Part shown: positions 1-8,932 of the stretch, one piece after another | Layout: every line of letters begins with the position of its first letter | Position numbering within the stretch: the first letter of the stretch is position 1 | Assembly: GCF_003467125.1 (NCBI RefSeq) | Contig: NZ_QSFA01000002.1 | Span: forward strand, 186,001 to 250,000 | Direction of reading: 5' to 3' | From: Megasphaera sp. AM44-1BH | Lineage (GTDB): Bacteria; Bacillota; Negativicutes; Veillonellales; Megasphaeraceae | DNA length: 64,000 nt | Translations under genes and position numbers: made by a program | Notes under the pieces: model-generated | Told to the model about the DNA's origin: nothing | Databases searched by the model: none | What the model saw: the letters and a program-made list of their open reading frames with translations, nothing else

Positions 1-853
1 AGGGTTTACGGAACTGTATGAAGATACGAAAAAAGATAAGACTCTTTCCGTACTTCCGTCTATTGAAGCCGGCACGGTCGTCCACAACCAGACTATCGAT
101 ACGCTCCAGCATTTTACCCAGCCGCCGGCCCGCTATACCGAAGCCAGCCTGATTAAGACCCTGGAAGAAAAAGGCATCGGCCGTCCGAGTACATATGCAC
201 CGATTATGGATACCATCCAGAACCGCAATTATGTCGAAAAGAAGGATAAGCAGTTCGTTCCGACCGAGCTGGGTGTCATTATCGTCGATCTCTTGAAAAA
301 GTTCTTTGAACGCATCATCAACGTCAGCTTCACGGCTCATATGGAAGAAGAACTGGATGCCATCGAACAGGGGAAGGACACCTATGTCCACGTCCTGAAA
401 GAATTTTATGATGTCTTTGAGCCGGAAATGGAAGCGGCCGAAGAGGGCATGGAAAAAGTCACCGTAGCCGGACAGGATTCGGGAGAAGTGTGTGAACTCT
501 GCGGTGCGCCTATGGTCTATAAATTCGGACGGTTTGGCAAATTCCTGGCCTGTTCCAATTTTCCCGAATGTCATAATACCAAGGCCATTGTCGATGATCT
601 GGGCATTACCTGTCCCAAATGCGGCAAGGGTACGCTCATCCGGCGCAAGTCCAAAAGAGGCCGCGTCTTCTACGGTTGCAGCCAGTATCCGGAATGTGAT
701 TTCGTCCTCTGGAACCAGCCTGTAGATAAGAAGTGCAAGCTCTGTGGCAGTATTATGACCATCAAACATTATAAAAAAGGTCCGGATAAGCTCTTCTGCA
801 GCAATCCGGAATGTGAAAATCATAAAAAGGGTGAAGAAGTGAATGAAGAATAG
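1..853 (+). CDS. topA: DNA topoisomerase I, C-terminal part (5' truncated by window)
   Basis: The last 283 residues of a type IA topoisomerase, which relaxes negative supercoils through a transient tyrosine-DNA bond. The frame is open from base 2, so the gene starts outside the window and the catalytic tyrosine is not visible. The segment FTQPPARYTEASL followed by EEKGIGRPSTYAPIMDTI is the highly conserved TopA stretch downstream of the active site. The tail carries three four-cysteine zinc ribbons (starting CELCG, CPKCG and CKLCG, each closing with a C-x-x-C-like pair near PEC), used for single-strand DNA binding. The stop overlaps the start of trmFO by 11 bases, so the two are probably co-transcribed. 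Identity is secure. Confidence 0.96.
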   Translation, partial: GFTELYEDTKKDKTLSVLPSIEAGTVVHNQTIDTLQHFTQPPARYTEASLIKTLEEKGIGRPSTYAPIMDTIQNRNYVEKKDKQFVPTELGVIIVDLLKKFFERIINVSFTAHMEEELDAIEQGKDTYVHVLKEFYDVFEPEMEAAEEGMEKVTVAGQDSGEVCELCGAPMVYKFGRFGKFLACSNFPECHNTKAIVDDLGITCPKCGKGTLIRRKSKRGRVFYGCSQYPECDFVLWNQPVDKKCKLCGSIMTIKHYKKGPDKLFCSNPECENHKKGEEVNEE

Positions 854-2153
854 CGTACTCGTCATCGGCGCAGGCCTGGCCGGTTCAGAAGCCGCCTGGC
901 AGCTGGTACAGCGGGGAATCCCTGTCGAACTGGTTGAAATGCGTCCGGTCAAACCGTCTCCGGCCCATCATACAGCTCTCTTTGCCGAGCTGGTCTGCAG
1001 TAATTCACTGCGGGCTGCCAATATCGAAAATGCCGTTGGCCTCCTGAAGGAAGAAATGCGCCGTCTGGGATCGCTCATCATGGCGGCGGCCGATACGCAC
1101 CGCGTGCCGGCCGGGGGGGCCCTGGCCGTGGACCGCATCCCTTTCAGTCAGTATATTACGGACCATCTGCAGCATCATCCGCTGGTGACGGTCCGGCACG
1201 AAGAAGTCTCGCAGCTCCCTTCGGACCAGATCTGTATCATCGCCACGGGACCGCTGACCAGTCCGGCCATGACGGAGACTATCCGCCAGATGACAGGAGA
1301 AGAATATTTCCATTTCCACGATGCCGCGGCGCCTATTGTAACTGTGGAATCGCTGGATATGACTAAAGTATACCGGGCTGCCCGCTATGGCAAAGGCGGA
1401 GCCGATTATCTGAACTGCCCGTTTACGAAAGAAGAATACGAAGCGTTCTGGCAGGCCCTGACGACGGCAGAATGTGCCGAACTCCACGATTTTGAAAAAA
1501 ATGATGCCGTCTTTGAAGGCTGCATGCCTGTAGAAGTCATGGCGTCCCGTGGTATCGATACACTGCGGTTCGGCCCCATGAAGCCTGTAGGCCTTGAAAT
1601 CCCCGGTACAGGAGAGTTGCCCTATGCGGTCGTACAGCTGCGTCAGGATAATGGCAGCGCAACGCTGTACAATATCGTCGGTTTCCAGACTCATCTCAAA
1701 TTCCCGGAACAAAAGAGAGTATTTTCCATGATTCCCGGCCTGGAATCGGCGGAATTTGTCCGCTACGGCGTCATGCACCGCAATTCCTATATCAATTCTC
1801 CGGAACTGCTCGATGCAACTCTTCAGTACCGGAAAAATAGACATGTGTTCTTTGCCGGCCAGCTGACCGGTGTCGAAGGATATCTGGAATCAGCGTCTAT
1901 GGGCCTTCTGGCAGGTATCAACGCCGCCCGGCTGCTGCAGGATAAGCCCTGCATGACCTTTTCCAAACGCACGGCTATAGGCGGTCTGAGTCAGTATATT
2001 TCAACGCCCCATGATAATTTCCAGCCCATGAACATCAATTTTGGCATCATGGAACCACTGGGAATCAAAAAACGGATGAAAAAGAAAGAAAAGAATGGCC
2101 TTCTGGCCAAACGGGCCCTGGAAGAAATTGATGAAATAAAAGGGAGTATATGA
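843..2153 (+). CDS. trmFO: Methylenetetrahydrofolate-tRNA-(uracil-5-)-methyltransferase TrmFO
   Basis: Folate- and FAD-dependent enzyme that makes 5-methyluridine at position 54 of the tRNA T-loop, taking carbon from methylene-THF. The 436 residues match the usual length. A GAGLAGSEAA dinucleotide-binding loop lies at residues 9-18. The CSNSLR motif at residue 52 holds the cysteine equivalent to the flavin-linked Cys53 of the Bacillus enzyme, and a second conserved cysteine lies in FEGCMPVE. It sits between topA (11-base overlap) and hslV (one base apart), a common Firmicute order; the xerC and codY genes often found here are absent. It is probably expressed constitutively with its neighbours. 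Confidence 0.96.
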   Translation: MKNSVLVIGAGLAGSEAAWQLVQRGIPVELVEMRPVKPSPAHHTALFAELVCSNSLRAANIENAVGLLKEEMRRLGSLIMAAADTHRVPAGGALAVDRIPFSQYITDHLQHHPLVTVRHEEVSQLPSDQICIIATGPLTSPAMTETIRQMTGEEYFHFHDAAAPIVTVESLDMTKVYRAARYGKGGADYLNCPFTKEEYEAFWQALTTAECAELHDFEKNDAVFEGCMPVEVMASRGIDTLRFGPMKPVGLEIPGTGELPYAVVQLRQDNGSATLYNIVGFQTHLKFPEQKRVFSMIPGLESAEFVRYGVMHRNSYINSPELLDATLQYRKNRHVFFAGQLTGVEGYLESASMGLLAGINAARLLQDKPCMTFSKRTAIGGLSQYISTPHDNFQPMNINFGIMEPLGIKKRMKKKEKNGLLAKRALEEIDEIKGSI

Positions 2154-2154
2154 T

Positions 2155-2694
2155 ATGACAACAGAATTTCATGCTACGACTATATGTGCCGTCCAGCGGG
2201 ATGGCAAAACGGCTATTGCCGGTGACGGACAGGTCACGATGGGCAATTCGGTCATTATGAAAGGAACGGCCCAGAAGGTCCGTCGCCTGTACCATGGCAA
2301 AATCGTCAGTGGTTTTGCCGGATCTGTAGCCGATGCGTTTACCTTGTTCGACCGCTTTGAAGATAAACTGAATGAACACAACGGCAATCTGGTACGCAGT
2401 GCTGTCGAGCTGGCCAAAGACTGGCGGTCTGACAAAATCCTGCACAAGCTGGAAGCCCTGCTCCTCGTCGCAGACAGCCAGCGCATCCTGCTCATTTCCG
2501 GCAATGGGGAAGTCATCGAACCCGATGACGGTGTGCTGGCAATCGGCTCGGGCGGCAATTATGCCCTGGCATCGGCACGCGCATTGCTGCAGAATACGGA
2601 CCTGTCTGCCCGGGATATTGCGGAAAAATCTCTTCATATAGCGGCAGATATCTGCGTTTACACTAATCATAATGTAATCGTAGAAGAAATATAA
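2155..2694 (+). CDS. hslV: ATP-dependent protease proteolytic subunit HslV
   Basis: Proteasome-like N-terminal threonine peptidase of the cytoplasmic HslUV (ClpQY) complex. It has 179 residues, the normal size. The core motif TTICAVQRDGKTA is followed by GDGQVTMGN, the standard HslV region, and VLAIGSGGNYALASA lies near the C-terminus. The start predicts the N-terminus MTTEFHATTI, so the threonine aligned with the catalytic residue of most HslV proteins is Thr8, with another Thr at position 2 exposed after Met removal. Bacillus CodW has a comparable extension (MSSFHATTI). An AGGGAG ribosome-binding site lies about 10 bases upstream. It is followed by hslU after 23 bases. Confidence 0.95.
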   Translation: MTTEFHATTICAVQRDGKTAIAGDGQVTMGNSVIMKGTAQKVRRLYHGKIVSGFAGSVADAFTLFDRFEDKLNEHNGNLVRSAVELAKDWRSDKILHKLEALLLVADSQRILLISGNGEVIEPDDGVLAIGSGGNYALASARALLQNTDLSARDIAEKSLHIAADICVYTNHNVIVEEI

Positions 2695-2717
2695 TCAATG
2701 TAGGAAAGAGGTATAGC

Positions 2718-4121
2718 ATGAACGAAATAGAATTAACGCCAAAGCAGATTGTTGCTGAACTGGATAAATACATCGTCGGCCAGGGCGAAGCCAAGAAATC
2801 CGTAGCCATTGCCCTGCGCAACCGTTGGCGCCGTAAACGGCTGAGTGAAGATATGCAGAATGAAATCATTCCAAAGAATATCCTGCTCATCGGACCGACC
2901 GGCGTAGGTAAGACAGAAATCGCCCGCCGCCTGGCCCGTCTGGTCGGCGCGCCGTTTATCAAAGTCGAAGCGACGAAATATACGGAAGTAGGCTATGTAG
3001 GCCGTGACGTAGAACAAATCATACGCGACCTCGTGGCCAATGCCATCCGCATGGTTCAGGAACAGGAAAGCCAGCGCTATGAACAAAAAGCTGAAGAAGA
3101 AGCGAATAAGCGTATTCTGCAGGTCCTGTGGCCGAAAAAGAAGAGCGTGACCGATAAAGTCCCCAACCCCATGGATGTCTTCTTTTCTTCCGGCGATGAA
3201 GGAGAAGAAAAAGAAGAACCAAAGCAGTTGGAAGAACCCATGTCCGGCCGCCGTCAGCAGATGCTCGACGATATCCGCCAGCATAAGATGGACGACCGGG
3301 AAATCGAAGTGGAAGTAGCTGAACAGGAACGGACTATCCAGGGCATCCTGACGGGCAACTCGACGGAAGAACTGACGAATAATTTCCAGGAAATGCTGGG
3401 CAGTATCCTTCCCAAGAAGAAAAAAATGAAAAAAATGACCATCGCCAAGGCACGGGAAGTGTTCAAAGAAGAAGAACTGGAAAAATGTCTGGACATGGAT
3501 GTCATCGTCGATAAAGCTATCGAAGCGACGGAAGAAGCGGGTATCGTATTTATCGATGAATTCGATAAGATTGCCGAAAAAGGACGTTCCAACGGTCCTG
3601 ACGTATCCCGTGAAGGGGTACAGCGGGATATTCTGCCAATCGTAGAAGGCGCTACGGTCAATACGAAATACGGCCCCGTCAAGACGGACCATATCTTATT
3701 CATCGCCGCCGGTGCTTTCCACGTATCCAAGCCGAGCGACCTTATCCCTGAATTACAGGGCCGTTTTCCTATCCGCGTGGAATTGCAGTCGCTTACGGTC
3801 GATGATTTCCGCCGCATCCTGACGGAACCGAACCAGTCTCTGGTCAAACAGTATACGGCACTACTGGCGACTGATGGGGTTACCCTTGAATTCACCAATG
3901 ACGGCATCAACGCCATTGCCGAATATGCCCACCGGGTCAATCAGGAAACAGAAAATATCGGTGCCCGCCGCCTCCACACCATCCTGGAAAAAATCCTGGA
4001 AAACGTGGCCTACGAAGCACCGGATATTGAAACGAAGCATATCGTGATTGACAAAGCTTTCGTGGCTGACAAACTGAACGATGTCGTACAAAACGTCGAT
4101 CTGAGCCATTATATCCTGTAA
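2718..4121 (+). CDS. hslU: ATP-dependent protease ATPase subunit HslU
   Basis: AAA+ unfoldase that caps HslV and feeds it substrates. It has 467 residues. Walker A is GPTGVGKT at residues 59-66. The lysine- and glutamate-rich intermediate (I) domain spans roughly residues 110-240 and is variable, as usual in the family. Walker B is IVFIDEFDK near residue 280, followed by sensor and arginine-finger segments in GRFPIRVEL. The protein ends in DLSHYIL, matching the C-terminal peptide that inserts into HslV and activates it. It is the last gene of the topA-trmFO-hslV-hslU run and is followed by a terminator at 4167-4206. Confidence 0.97.
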   Translation: MNEIELTPKQIVAELDKYIVGQGEAKKSVAIALRNRWRRKRLSEDMQNEIIPKNILLIGPTGVGKTEIARRLARLVGAPFIKVEATKYTEVGYVGRDVEQIIRDLVANAIRMVQEQESQRYEQKAEEEANKRILQVLWPKKKSVTDKVPNPMDVFFSSGDEGEEKEEPKQLEEPMSGRRQQMLDDIRQHKMDDREIEVEVAEQERTIQGILTGNSTEELTNNFQEMLGSILPKKKKMKKMTIAKAREVFKEEELEKCLDMDVIVDKAIEATEEAGIVFIDEFDKIAEKGRSNGPDVSREGVQRDILPIVEGATVNTKYGPVKTDHILFIAAGAFHVSKPSDLIPELQGRFPIRVELQSLTVDDFRRILTEPNQSLVKQYTALLATDGVTLEFTNDGINAIAEYAHRVNQETENIGARRLHTILEKILENVAYEAPDIETKHIVIDKAFVADKLNDVVQNVDLSHYIL

Positions 4122-4166
4122 AAAGGCATACAGCGCAGTCAAAACCGCATATAGTATGAACAAATC

Positions 4167-4206
4167 AAAACCTGCCTGAGGTTGTATCTCCGGCAGGTTT
4201 TCTTTA
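4167..4206 (+). terminator. Intrinsic terminator after hslU
   Basis: A perfect 10-bp inverted repeat (4167-4176 with 4192-4201, AAAACCTGCC/GGCAGGTTTT) with a 15-base loop runs into a short T-rich tract. It separates the hslUV operon from the cobalamin operon. Confidence 0.8.
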
Positions 4207-4250
4207 TAATAATGATGTATGTCTTACACTTTCGCAGGTGGTGAATCGAT

Positions 4251-5780
4251 TTGGCACAATATATTATGCTGCAGGGGACGAGTTCCCATGTAGGCAAAAG
4301 CATCCTGACGACGGCATTATGCCGCATTTTTTATCGCATGGGCCGGCAGGTCGTTCCGTTTAAGGCACAGAACATGGCATTGAATTCATACGTGACACGA
4401 AAGGGACTGGAAATGGGGCGGGCTCAGGTAGCACAGGCCGAGGCGGCCGGCCTGGAACCGGACGTCGATATGAATCCTGTCCTGTTGAAGCCGACGGGGA
4501 ACAGCTGCTCCCAGGTAATCATCAATGGCATGCCGCTTGGCAATATGTCTGCCCGGGACTATCACACAGGGTATTCCCTCCGTGCCTTTTCCGCTGTGAC
4601 GGAGGCGCTGGAGCGGCTGAAACACCAGTATGACACGATTGTCATCGAAGGAGCGGGCAGCCCGGCAGAAGTCAATCTCCGGGACCATGATATCGTCAAT
4701 ATGCGCGTTGCAAAGTATCTCCGGGCACCGGTCCTGCTCGTGGCCGATATCGACCGTGGCGGATCTCTGGCGGCACTGGTAGGTACATTGGAACTGCTCG
4801 AGCCGGAGGAACGGAATTTGGTAAAAGGTCTCATCATCAATAAATTCCGTGGCGATATATCCTTGTTTACGCCAGCTGTGGATTTCCTGGAACAAAAGAC
4901 GGGAAAACCCGTGCTGGGTGTTATCCCTTTTATAGAGCAGCTGGGCATCGATGAAGAAGATTCGGTTTCTCTCGATGACAAACCGCGCGCACCCCGGACC
5001 GGCGATGTGCAGATAGCCGTTATCCAGATGCCGAAGATTTCCAATTTCACCGATTTCGACAGCCTGTCTGACGAACCGGATGTATCCCTGTATTACGTCC
5101 GTACGGCTGCGGAACTGGGGCATCCCGATGTCATCCTCCTGCCGGGCAGCAAGAATACAACGGAAGATCTGCGCTGGCTCTATGCGTCGGGACTGGCCGG
5201 GGCCGTATTGAAGCTGGTAAAAGACGGGACGCCTGTCATCGGTATCTGTGGCGGATATCAGATGCTGGGGCAGGTTATCTATGACCCGCATCATACGGAA
5301 TCAGATTTCCCGGAAACTGCCGGTCTGGGGCTGCTGCCGGTCAGGACAACCTTTGCCGACTGGAAACAGACCTATCAGGTGCAGGCCCTGTGCCGTCCTT
5401 TTCCTTTTATGGGAGAGACTCTTGAGGCCCGTGACCTTACGGGATACGAAATCCATATGGGCCAGACTGTCGTAGATTCCGGCGCATCCGAGCCCTTTGT
5501 GGTATGCCAGCGTTCAGGCAAAGATTGTTCGCTTACAGCCGGAACGGCCCGGAAAGACGGACTGGTCTTTGGCACCTATATCCATGGCCTCTTTGACAAC
5601 GACCAGTTCCGCCGGGATATGCTCAATATTCTGCGTCGTCATAAAGGTCTGGCGCCACTTCCGGCACAGCGCAATTACAAGGCAGAAAAAGAACGCAGCT
5701 ATGACCGTCTGGCAGCGGTGACAGCGCGTCATCTCGATATGGATAAATTATTACGGATAATGAGTGATAGTGACTTATGA
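4251..5780 (+). CDS. cobQ: Cobyric acid synthase (adenosylcobyrate amidating)
   Basis: Glutamine amidotransferase that amidates four side-chain carboxylates of adenosylcobyrinate a,c-diamide to give cobyric acid. It has 509 residues. The N-terminal dethiobiotin-synthetase-like ATPase begins MLQGTSSHVGKS, and GAGSPAEVNL and VADIDRGG lie in the middle. The C-terminal type-1 GATase domain has the nucleophile in GICGGYQMLG and a later YEIHMG and GTYIHGLFD, holding the Glu/His part of the triad. The start is a TTG preceded by AGGTGGTG at a good distance. It overlaps cbiB by four bases (ATGA). The 129-base leader after hslU has a terminator but no visible cobalamin riboswitch. Confidence 0.95.
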   Translation: MAQYIMLQGTSSHVGKSILTTALCRIFYRMGRQVVPFKAQNMALNSYVTRKGLEMGRAQVAQAEAAGLEPDVDMNPVLLKPTGNSCSQVIINGMPLGNMSARDYHTGYSLRAFSAVTEALERLKHQYDTIVIEGAGSPAEVNLRDHDIVNMRVAKYLRAPVLLVADIDRGGSLAALVGTLELLEPEERNLVKGLIINKFRGDISLFTPAVDFLEQKTGKPVLGVIPFIEQLGIDEEDSVSLDDKPRAPRTGDVQIAVIQMPKISNFTDFDSLSDEPDVSLYYVRTAAELGHPDVILLPGSKNTTEDLRWLYASGLAGAVLKLVKDGTPVIGICGGYQMLGQVIYDPHHTESDFPETAGLGLLPVRTTFADWKQTYQVQALCRPFPFMGETLEARDLTGYEIHMGQTVVDSGASEPFVVCQRSGKDCSLTAGTARKDGLVFGTYIHGLFDNDQFRRDMLNILRRHKGLAPLPAQRNYKAEKERSYDRLAAVTARHLDMDKLLRIMSDSDL

Positions 5781-6730
5781 TAACTTGTTTGGCAGCATTA
5801 CTGATTGATACCCTGATTGGAGATCCCTGTACGCGTCTCCATCCGGTGGCACTTATAGGGCGGCTCATCGGCTTTCTGGACCGTCTCTTTTATACCAGCC
5901 GGACCCGCCCCATCCGGCAGATGATGGCCGGTCTGGTCGTGGTCCTCCTTGTTCTTCTGGTCGTATTCAACGTATTGTACCTCTTGTACTGGGGGCTCGA
6001 CGCACTGGGAAACCCCTATGTCACGACAGGAGCAGAGGCACTGCTCCTGAGCTTTACCATTTGTCCGCGCAGTCTGGCCAGCGCGGCAGAGGAAATCTAT
6101 ACATTCCTCATTCATCATCATCTGGGCGCAGCCCGGGAAAAAGTCGGCTGGATTGTAGGCCGCGATACGGATCAGCTCGATGAAGGAGAAATTGTCCGGG
6201 CGACCGTAGAAACGGTAGCGGAAAATACGACGGACGGAATTATTTCACCGTTGTTTTTCTATGCCATCGGCGGTCTTCCCCTGGCAGTTCTCTACCGGGC
6301 TGTCAATACGATGGATTCTATGCTGGGGTATAAGAATGAAAAATATCTGTATTTCGGCCGGCCGGCAGCACGGCTGGATGACATCTGCAATTTTATCCCG
6401 GCGCGGATTACGGGACTGTTATTTGTCACAGCCGCCTTTTTCCTGCGTCTGGATTACGGCAATGCCTGGCGTATGATGCGCCGTGATGCCGCAAAACATC
6501 CCAGTCCCAATGGAGGCTACGCCGAAGCTTCGGTGGCGGGGGCGCTGGATATCCGTCTCGGCGGGTATAATTCCTATTTCGGCAAGATGACCTTCCGGGC
6601 CTATATGGGGGATGCGCGGCAGGCTTTGCGGGCCCGTCATATCCGTGGAGCTGTACGCCTCATGTATGCCGTGACTCTCATGGGCACTGCTCTTACGGTC
6701 CTGTGCTGGGCTGGGAGGAGCTTATGGTGA
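5777..6730 (+). CDS. cbiB: Adenosylcobinamide-phosphate synthase CbiB
   Basis: Integral membrane enzyme that attaches (R)-1-aminopropan-2-ol O-phosphate to cobyric acid to form adenosylcobinamide phosphate. It has 317 residues and several hydrophobic spans, the clearest at about residues 50-70 and near residue 215. Family motifs seen include DTLIGDPxxRLHPV at the N-terminus, ETVAENTTDGIISPLF in the middle, and SPNGGYAEASVAGAL. Translationally coupled to cobQ. Its substrate arm comes from the threonine kinase and decarboxylase encoded next, so the operon is functionally coherent. The end overlaps the following gene by 7 bases. Confidence 0.95.
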   Translation: MITCLAALLIDTLIGDPCTRLHPVALIGRLIGFLDRLFYTSRTRPIRQMMAGLVVVLLVLLVVFNVLYLLYWGLDALGNPYVTTGAEALLLSFTICPRSLASAAEEIYTFLIHHHLGAAREKVGWIVGRDTDQLDEGEIVRATVETVAENTTDGIISPLFFYAIGGLPLAVLYRAVNTMDSMLGYKNEKYLYFGRPAARLDDICNFIPARITGLLFVTAAFFLRLDYGNAWRMMRRDAAKHPSPNGGYAEASVAGALDIRLGGYNSYFGKMTFRAYMGDARQALRARHIRGAVRLMYAVTLMGTALTVLCWAGRSLW

Positions 6731-7581
6731 TACGTGTCCGGGTTCCCGGCTCCTGCGGAGAACTGGTACAGGGTATCTGTCACGGGACGCCTTTTCTCCT
6801 GACCTGCCCGGTACCGTTGTACAGTACGGTCTGTGTGTCTGACCGCCCGGCCCCTTCCCGGCTTCCGGAAAAAGCAACGCAGGCCATGAAGGTCACTTTG
6901 GCGCATCTGCAACGTTCTGTCTTTCCCTATCATGTGAGCCTTACTTCGTCCATTCCCCGGGGAAAAGGCATGGCATCGAGCAGTGCCGACGTGGCAGCTG
7001 TGATACAGGCCGTAGCCTGTGCCTGCGGTACGGTGCTGAGTGAGCAGGAAGTAGGTCATCTGGCGGCCCGGGTCGATCCCGTTGATGGCGTATTTGCCCG
7101 GGGACTCTTGCTGATCCAGTACCGCAGCGGCAATCTTATCCGTTCCTATGCGCCGGTCCCTCCCATCCGGATTGCCATACTGGATACGGGCGGAACGGTG
7201 GATACACAGGCCTTTCACCGGCAGTGGGATGATACTATGCCGCTTCATACGGCTCCGGCCGTGTCAGCACTCTCGCTCCTTGATGAGGGCCTGACAGAGC
7301 AGCGGATTGGGGAGGCGGCGACCAGGAGTGCCCTGGCTCACCAGGCGGTATTACCAAAGCCGGATTTTTTTCAGCTCGTCCGGGCCTGCCGGAAAATGGG
7401 CGCTCTTGGTGTCAATACGGCCCACAGCGGGACCGTATGCGGCGTATTATTTTCTTCCCATACTCCGTTTGAAAAAATAAAGCAGTATATGGCGTCCTTG
7501 ACTGCCCGCTTCCCGGACTATACGTTGCTAAATATAGTGCCGCTCATCAGCGGTGCCATGGACATAAAGAAAGAAGAGTGA
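6724..7581 (+). CDS. GHMP-family L-threonine kinase, PduX-like
   Basis: Probably phosphorylates L-threonine to O-phospho-L-threonine, the substrate of CobD for the B12 aminopropanol linker. It has 285 residues. The N-terminus VRVPGSCGELVQG matches the PduX/GHMP opening, and the kinase glycine loop is SSIPRGKGMASSSADVAA at about residues 76-93. A C-terminal GHMP segment contains NTAHSGTVCGVLF. The ATG at 6724 is preferred because GGGAGGAG ends four bases upstream; an in-frame GTG at 6703 lacks a ribosome-binding site. Position between cbiB and cobD supports the role. A different GHMP substrate is possible but less likely. Confidence 0.85.
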   Translation: MVIRVRVPGSCGELVQGICHGTPFLLTCPVPLYSTVCVSDRPAPSRLPEKATQAMKVTLAHLQRSVFPYHVSLTSSIPRGKGMASSSADVAAVIQAVACACGTVLSEQEVGHLAARVDPVDGVFARGLLLIQYRSGNLIRSYAPVPPIRIAILDTGGTVDTQAFHRQWDDTMPLHTAPAVSALSLLDEGLTEQRIGEAATRSALAHQAVLPKPDFFQLVRACRKMGALGVNTAHSGTVCGVLFSSHTPFEKIKQYMASLTARFPDYTLLNIVPLISGAMDIKKEE

Positions 7582-7585
7582 CTAT

Positions 7586-8668
7586 ATGATCCGTCCCTTT
7601 GAACATGGAGGCAATATATACCGTCATACCGGTGACCGGCCCGTGCTGGATTACAGTGCCAATATCAATCCCCTGGGACTGGCTGGAGGAGTCAGAGCGG
7701 CTATAGCGGCTCATCTGGACGATGTCGTTCATTATCCAGATCCCGATTGTACGGCACTACGGGAAGCCTTGTCCCAGTTTTATCGTATCCCTGCTGATGC
7801 CATCATTCCCGGAAATGGAGCCGCCGAGCTATTGTATCTGTACTTCCACCATTTTCATTTCTGCCGCGTCTGTATTCCCGTACCGGCTTTCAGCGAATAC
7901 GAACGGGCCGCCCGGTCTGCCGGGTCAGAAATAGTGTATGCCTATCTGGATCCGGATAAAGCGTTTCAGCCTGATCTGGCTGCCATAGAACGTCAGGCGG
8001 AAGGTGCTGATTGCATTGTCCTCGGTAATCCCAATAACCCTACGGGAAATCTTATCAGGCGGCAGGAGCTGATTCCGTTTATTGAACGGGCAGCGTCACG
8101 GGGCCAATGTGTCATTGTGGATGAATCCTTTCTCGATTTCCGCAATGACAGGACTGCCTTCACTGTGGCAGATTTTGCCAGCCGGTCCGGACACGTCTTT
8201 GTCATTCATTCCCTGACGAAATTTTATGCTCTTCCCGGACTGCGGCTCGGATTTGGCATCGCCCCGGCAACGGTCATACAGGGACTGATGGAGCAGACCG
8301 ACGTCTGGCATGTCAATACACTGGCCCAGATTGCCGGGATTGCGGCTCTCCGGGAGACAGAATATCAACAGATATCCTGCAAAATGGTGGCAGAAGAAGG
8401 AGAGAGAATGAGACAGGAACTGTCGCGTATTTCCGGTGTGACAGTCTGCCCGCCGTCTGTTAATTTTTTGTTATGCCATATCAGGGAGACGGGCATGACG
8501 GCTGCGGTACTGGCTGGGCAGATGCAGGAGCAGGGCATCCTCATCCGTGACTGCAGCAACTATCCCGGCCTTACTCCATACTATATCCGCCTAGCTGTCC
8601 GCGGCAGAGAAGAAAATGATTATGTCGTACGGACAATGAAAGTATGCTTAAAAAATAAAATCGAATAA
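7586..8668 (+). CDS. cobD: L-threonine-O-3-phosphate decarboxylase CobD
   Basis: PLP enzyme of aminotransferase fold class I that decarboxylates threonine phosphate to (R)-1-aminopropan-2-ol O-phosphate, the substrate of CbiB. It has 360 residues. DYSANINPLG at the start is typical of CobD and histidinol-phosphate aminotransferase relatives. NPNNPTGNL and DESFLDF contact the cofactor, and the Schiff-base lysine is in HSLTKFYALPGLRLGF near residue 211. Histidinol-phosphate aminotransferase is the nearest alternative, but the operon with cobQ, cbiB and the threonine kinase decides for CobD. Last gene of the operon; no strong terminator was seen behind it. Confidence 0.92.
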   Translation: MIRPFEHGGNIYRHTGDRPVLDYSANINPLGLAGGVRAAIAAHLDDVVHYPDPDCTALREALSQFYRIPADAIIPGNGAAELLYLYFHHFHFCRVCIPVPAFSEYERAARSAGSEIVYAYLDPDKAFQPDLAAIERQAEGADCIVLGNPNNPTGNLIRRQELIPFIERAASRGQCVIVDESFLDFRNDRTAFTVADFASRSGHVFVIHSLTKFYALPGLRLGFGIAPATVIQGLMEQTDVWHVNTLAQIAGIAALRETEYQQISCKMVAEEGERMRQELSRISGVTVCPPSVNFLLCHIRETGMTAAVLAGQMQEQGILIRDCSNYPGLTPYYIRLAVRGREENDYVVRTMKVCLKNKIE

Positions 8669-8932
8669 TTTTAGGAATTATGGTGAGCAATCAGATAATC
8701 TTTTTGTTTTATTATGGCAATTCAGATATTATAAAGGAAAAAATTCACATTCAAATTAAATGAAGATTAGAACAAAGTTAAAATAAGGTTAAATATGCAA
8801 ATCTGCTACTTAAAAGGGTGGATAACTTTAAAAATTTATGATAGAATAAAACAAACAATAAATGAAGCCGAGCTTCTGGTATGTTGTTATTATTCTATAT
8901 TATCTGTTCTTATAAGTAAGGAGGTTTGACGT
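8669..8932 (+). other. AT-rich intergenic leader between cobD and brnQ
   Basis: No gene, no strong hairpin and no riboswitch signature seen. It likely holds the brnQ promoter; a TAGAAT -10-like hexamer occurs in the second half but its -35 is poor. A GGGTGG string occurs without the rest of a T-box sequence. Confidence 0.4.

Noticed and set aside
4122..4250. Possible cobalamin riboswitch before cobQ
   Set aside because: The leader is only 129 bases, is partly used by the hslU terminator, and lacks the conserved B12-box sequence.
8810..8830. GGGTGG string upstream of brnQ as a T-box
   Set aside because: The rest of the T-box sequence and the expected hairpins are missing.
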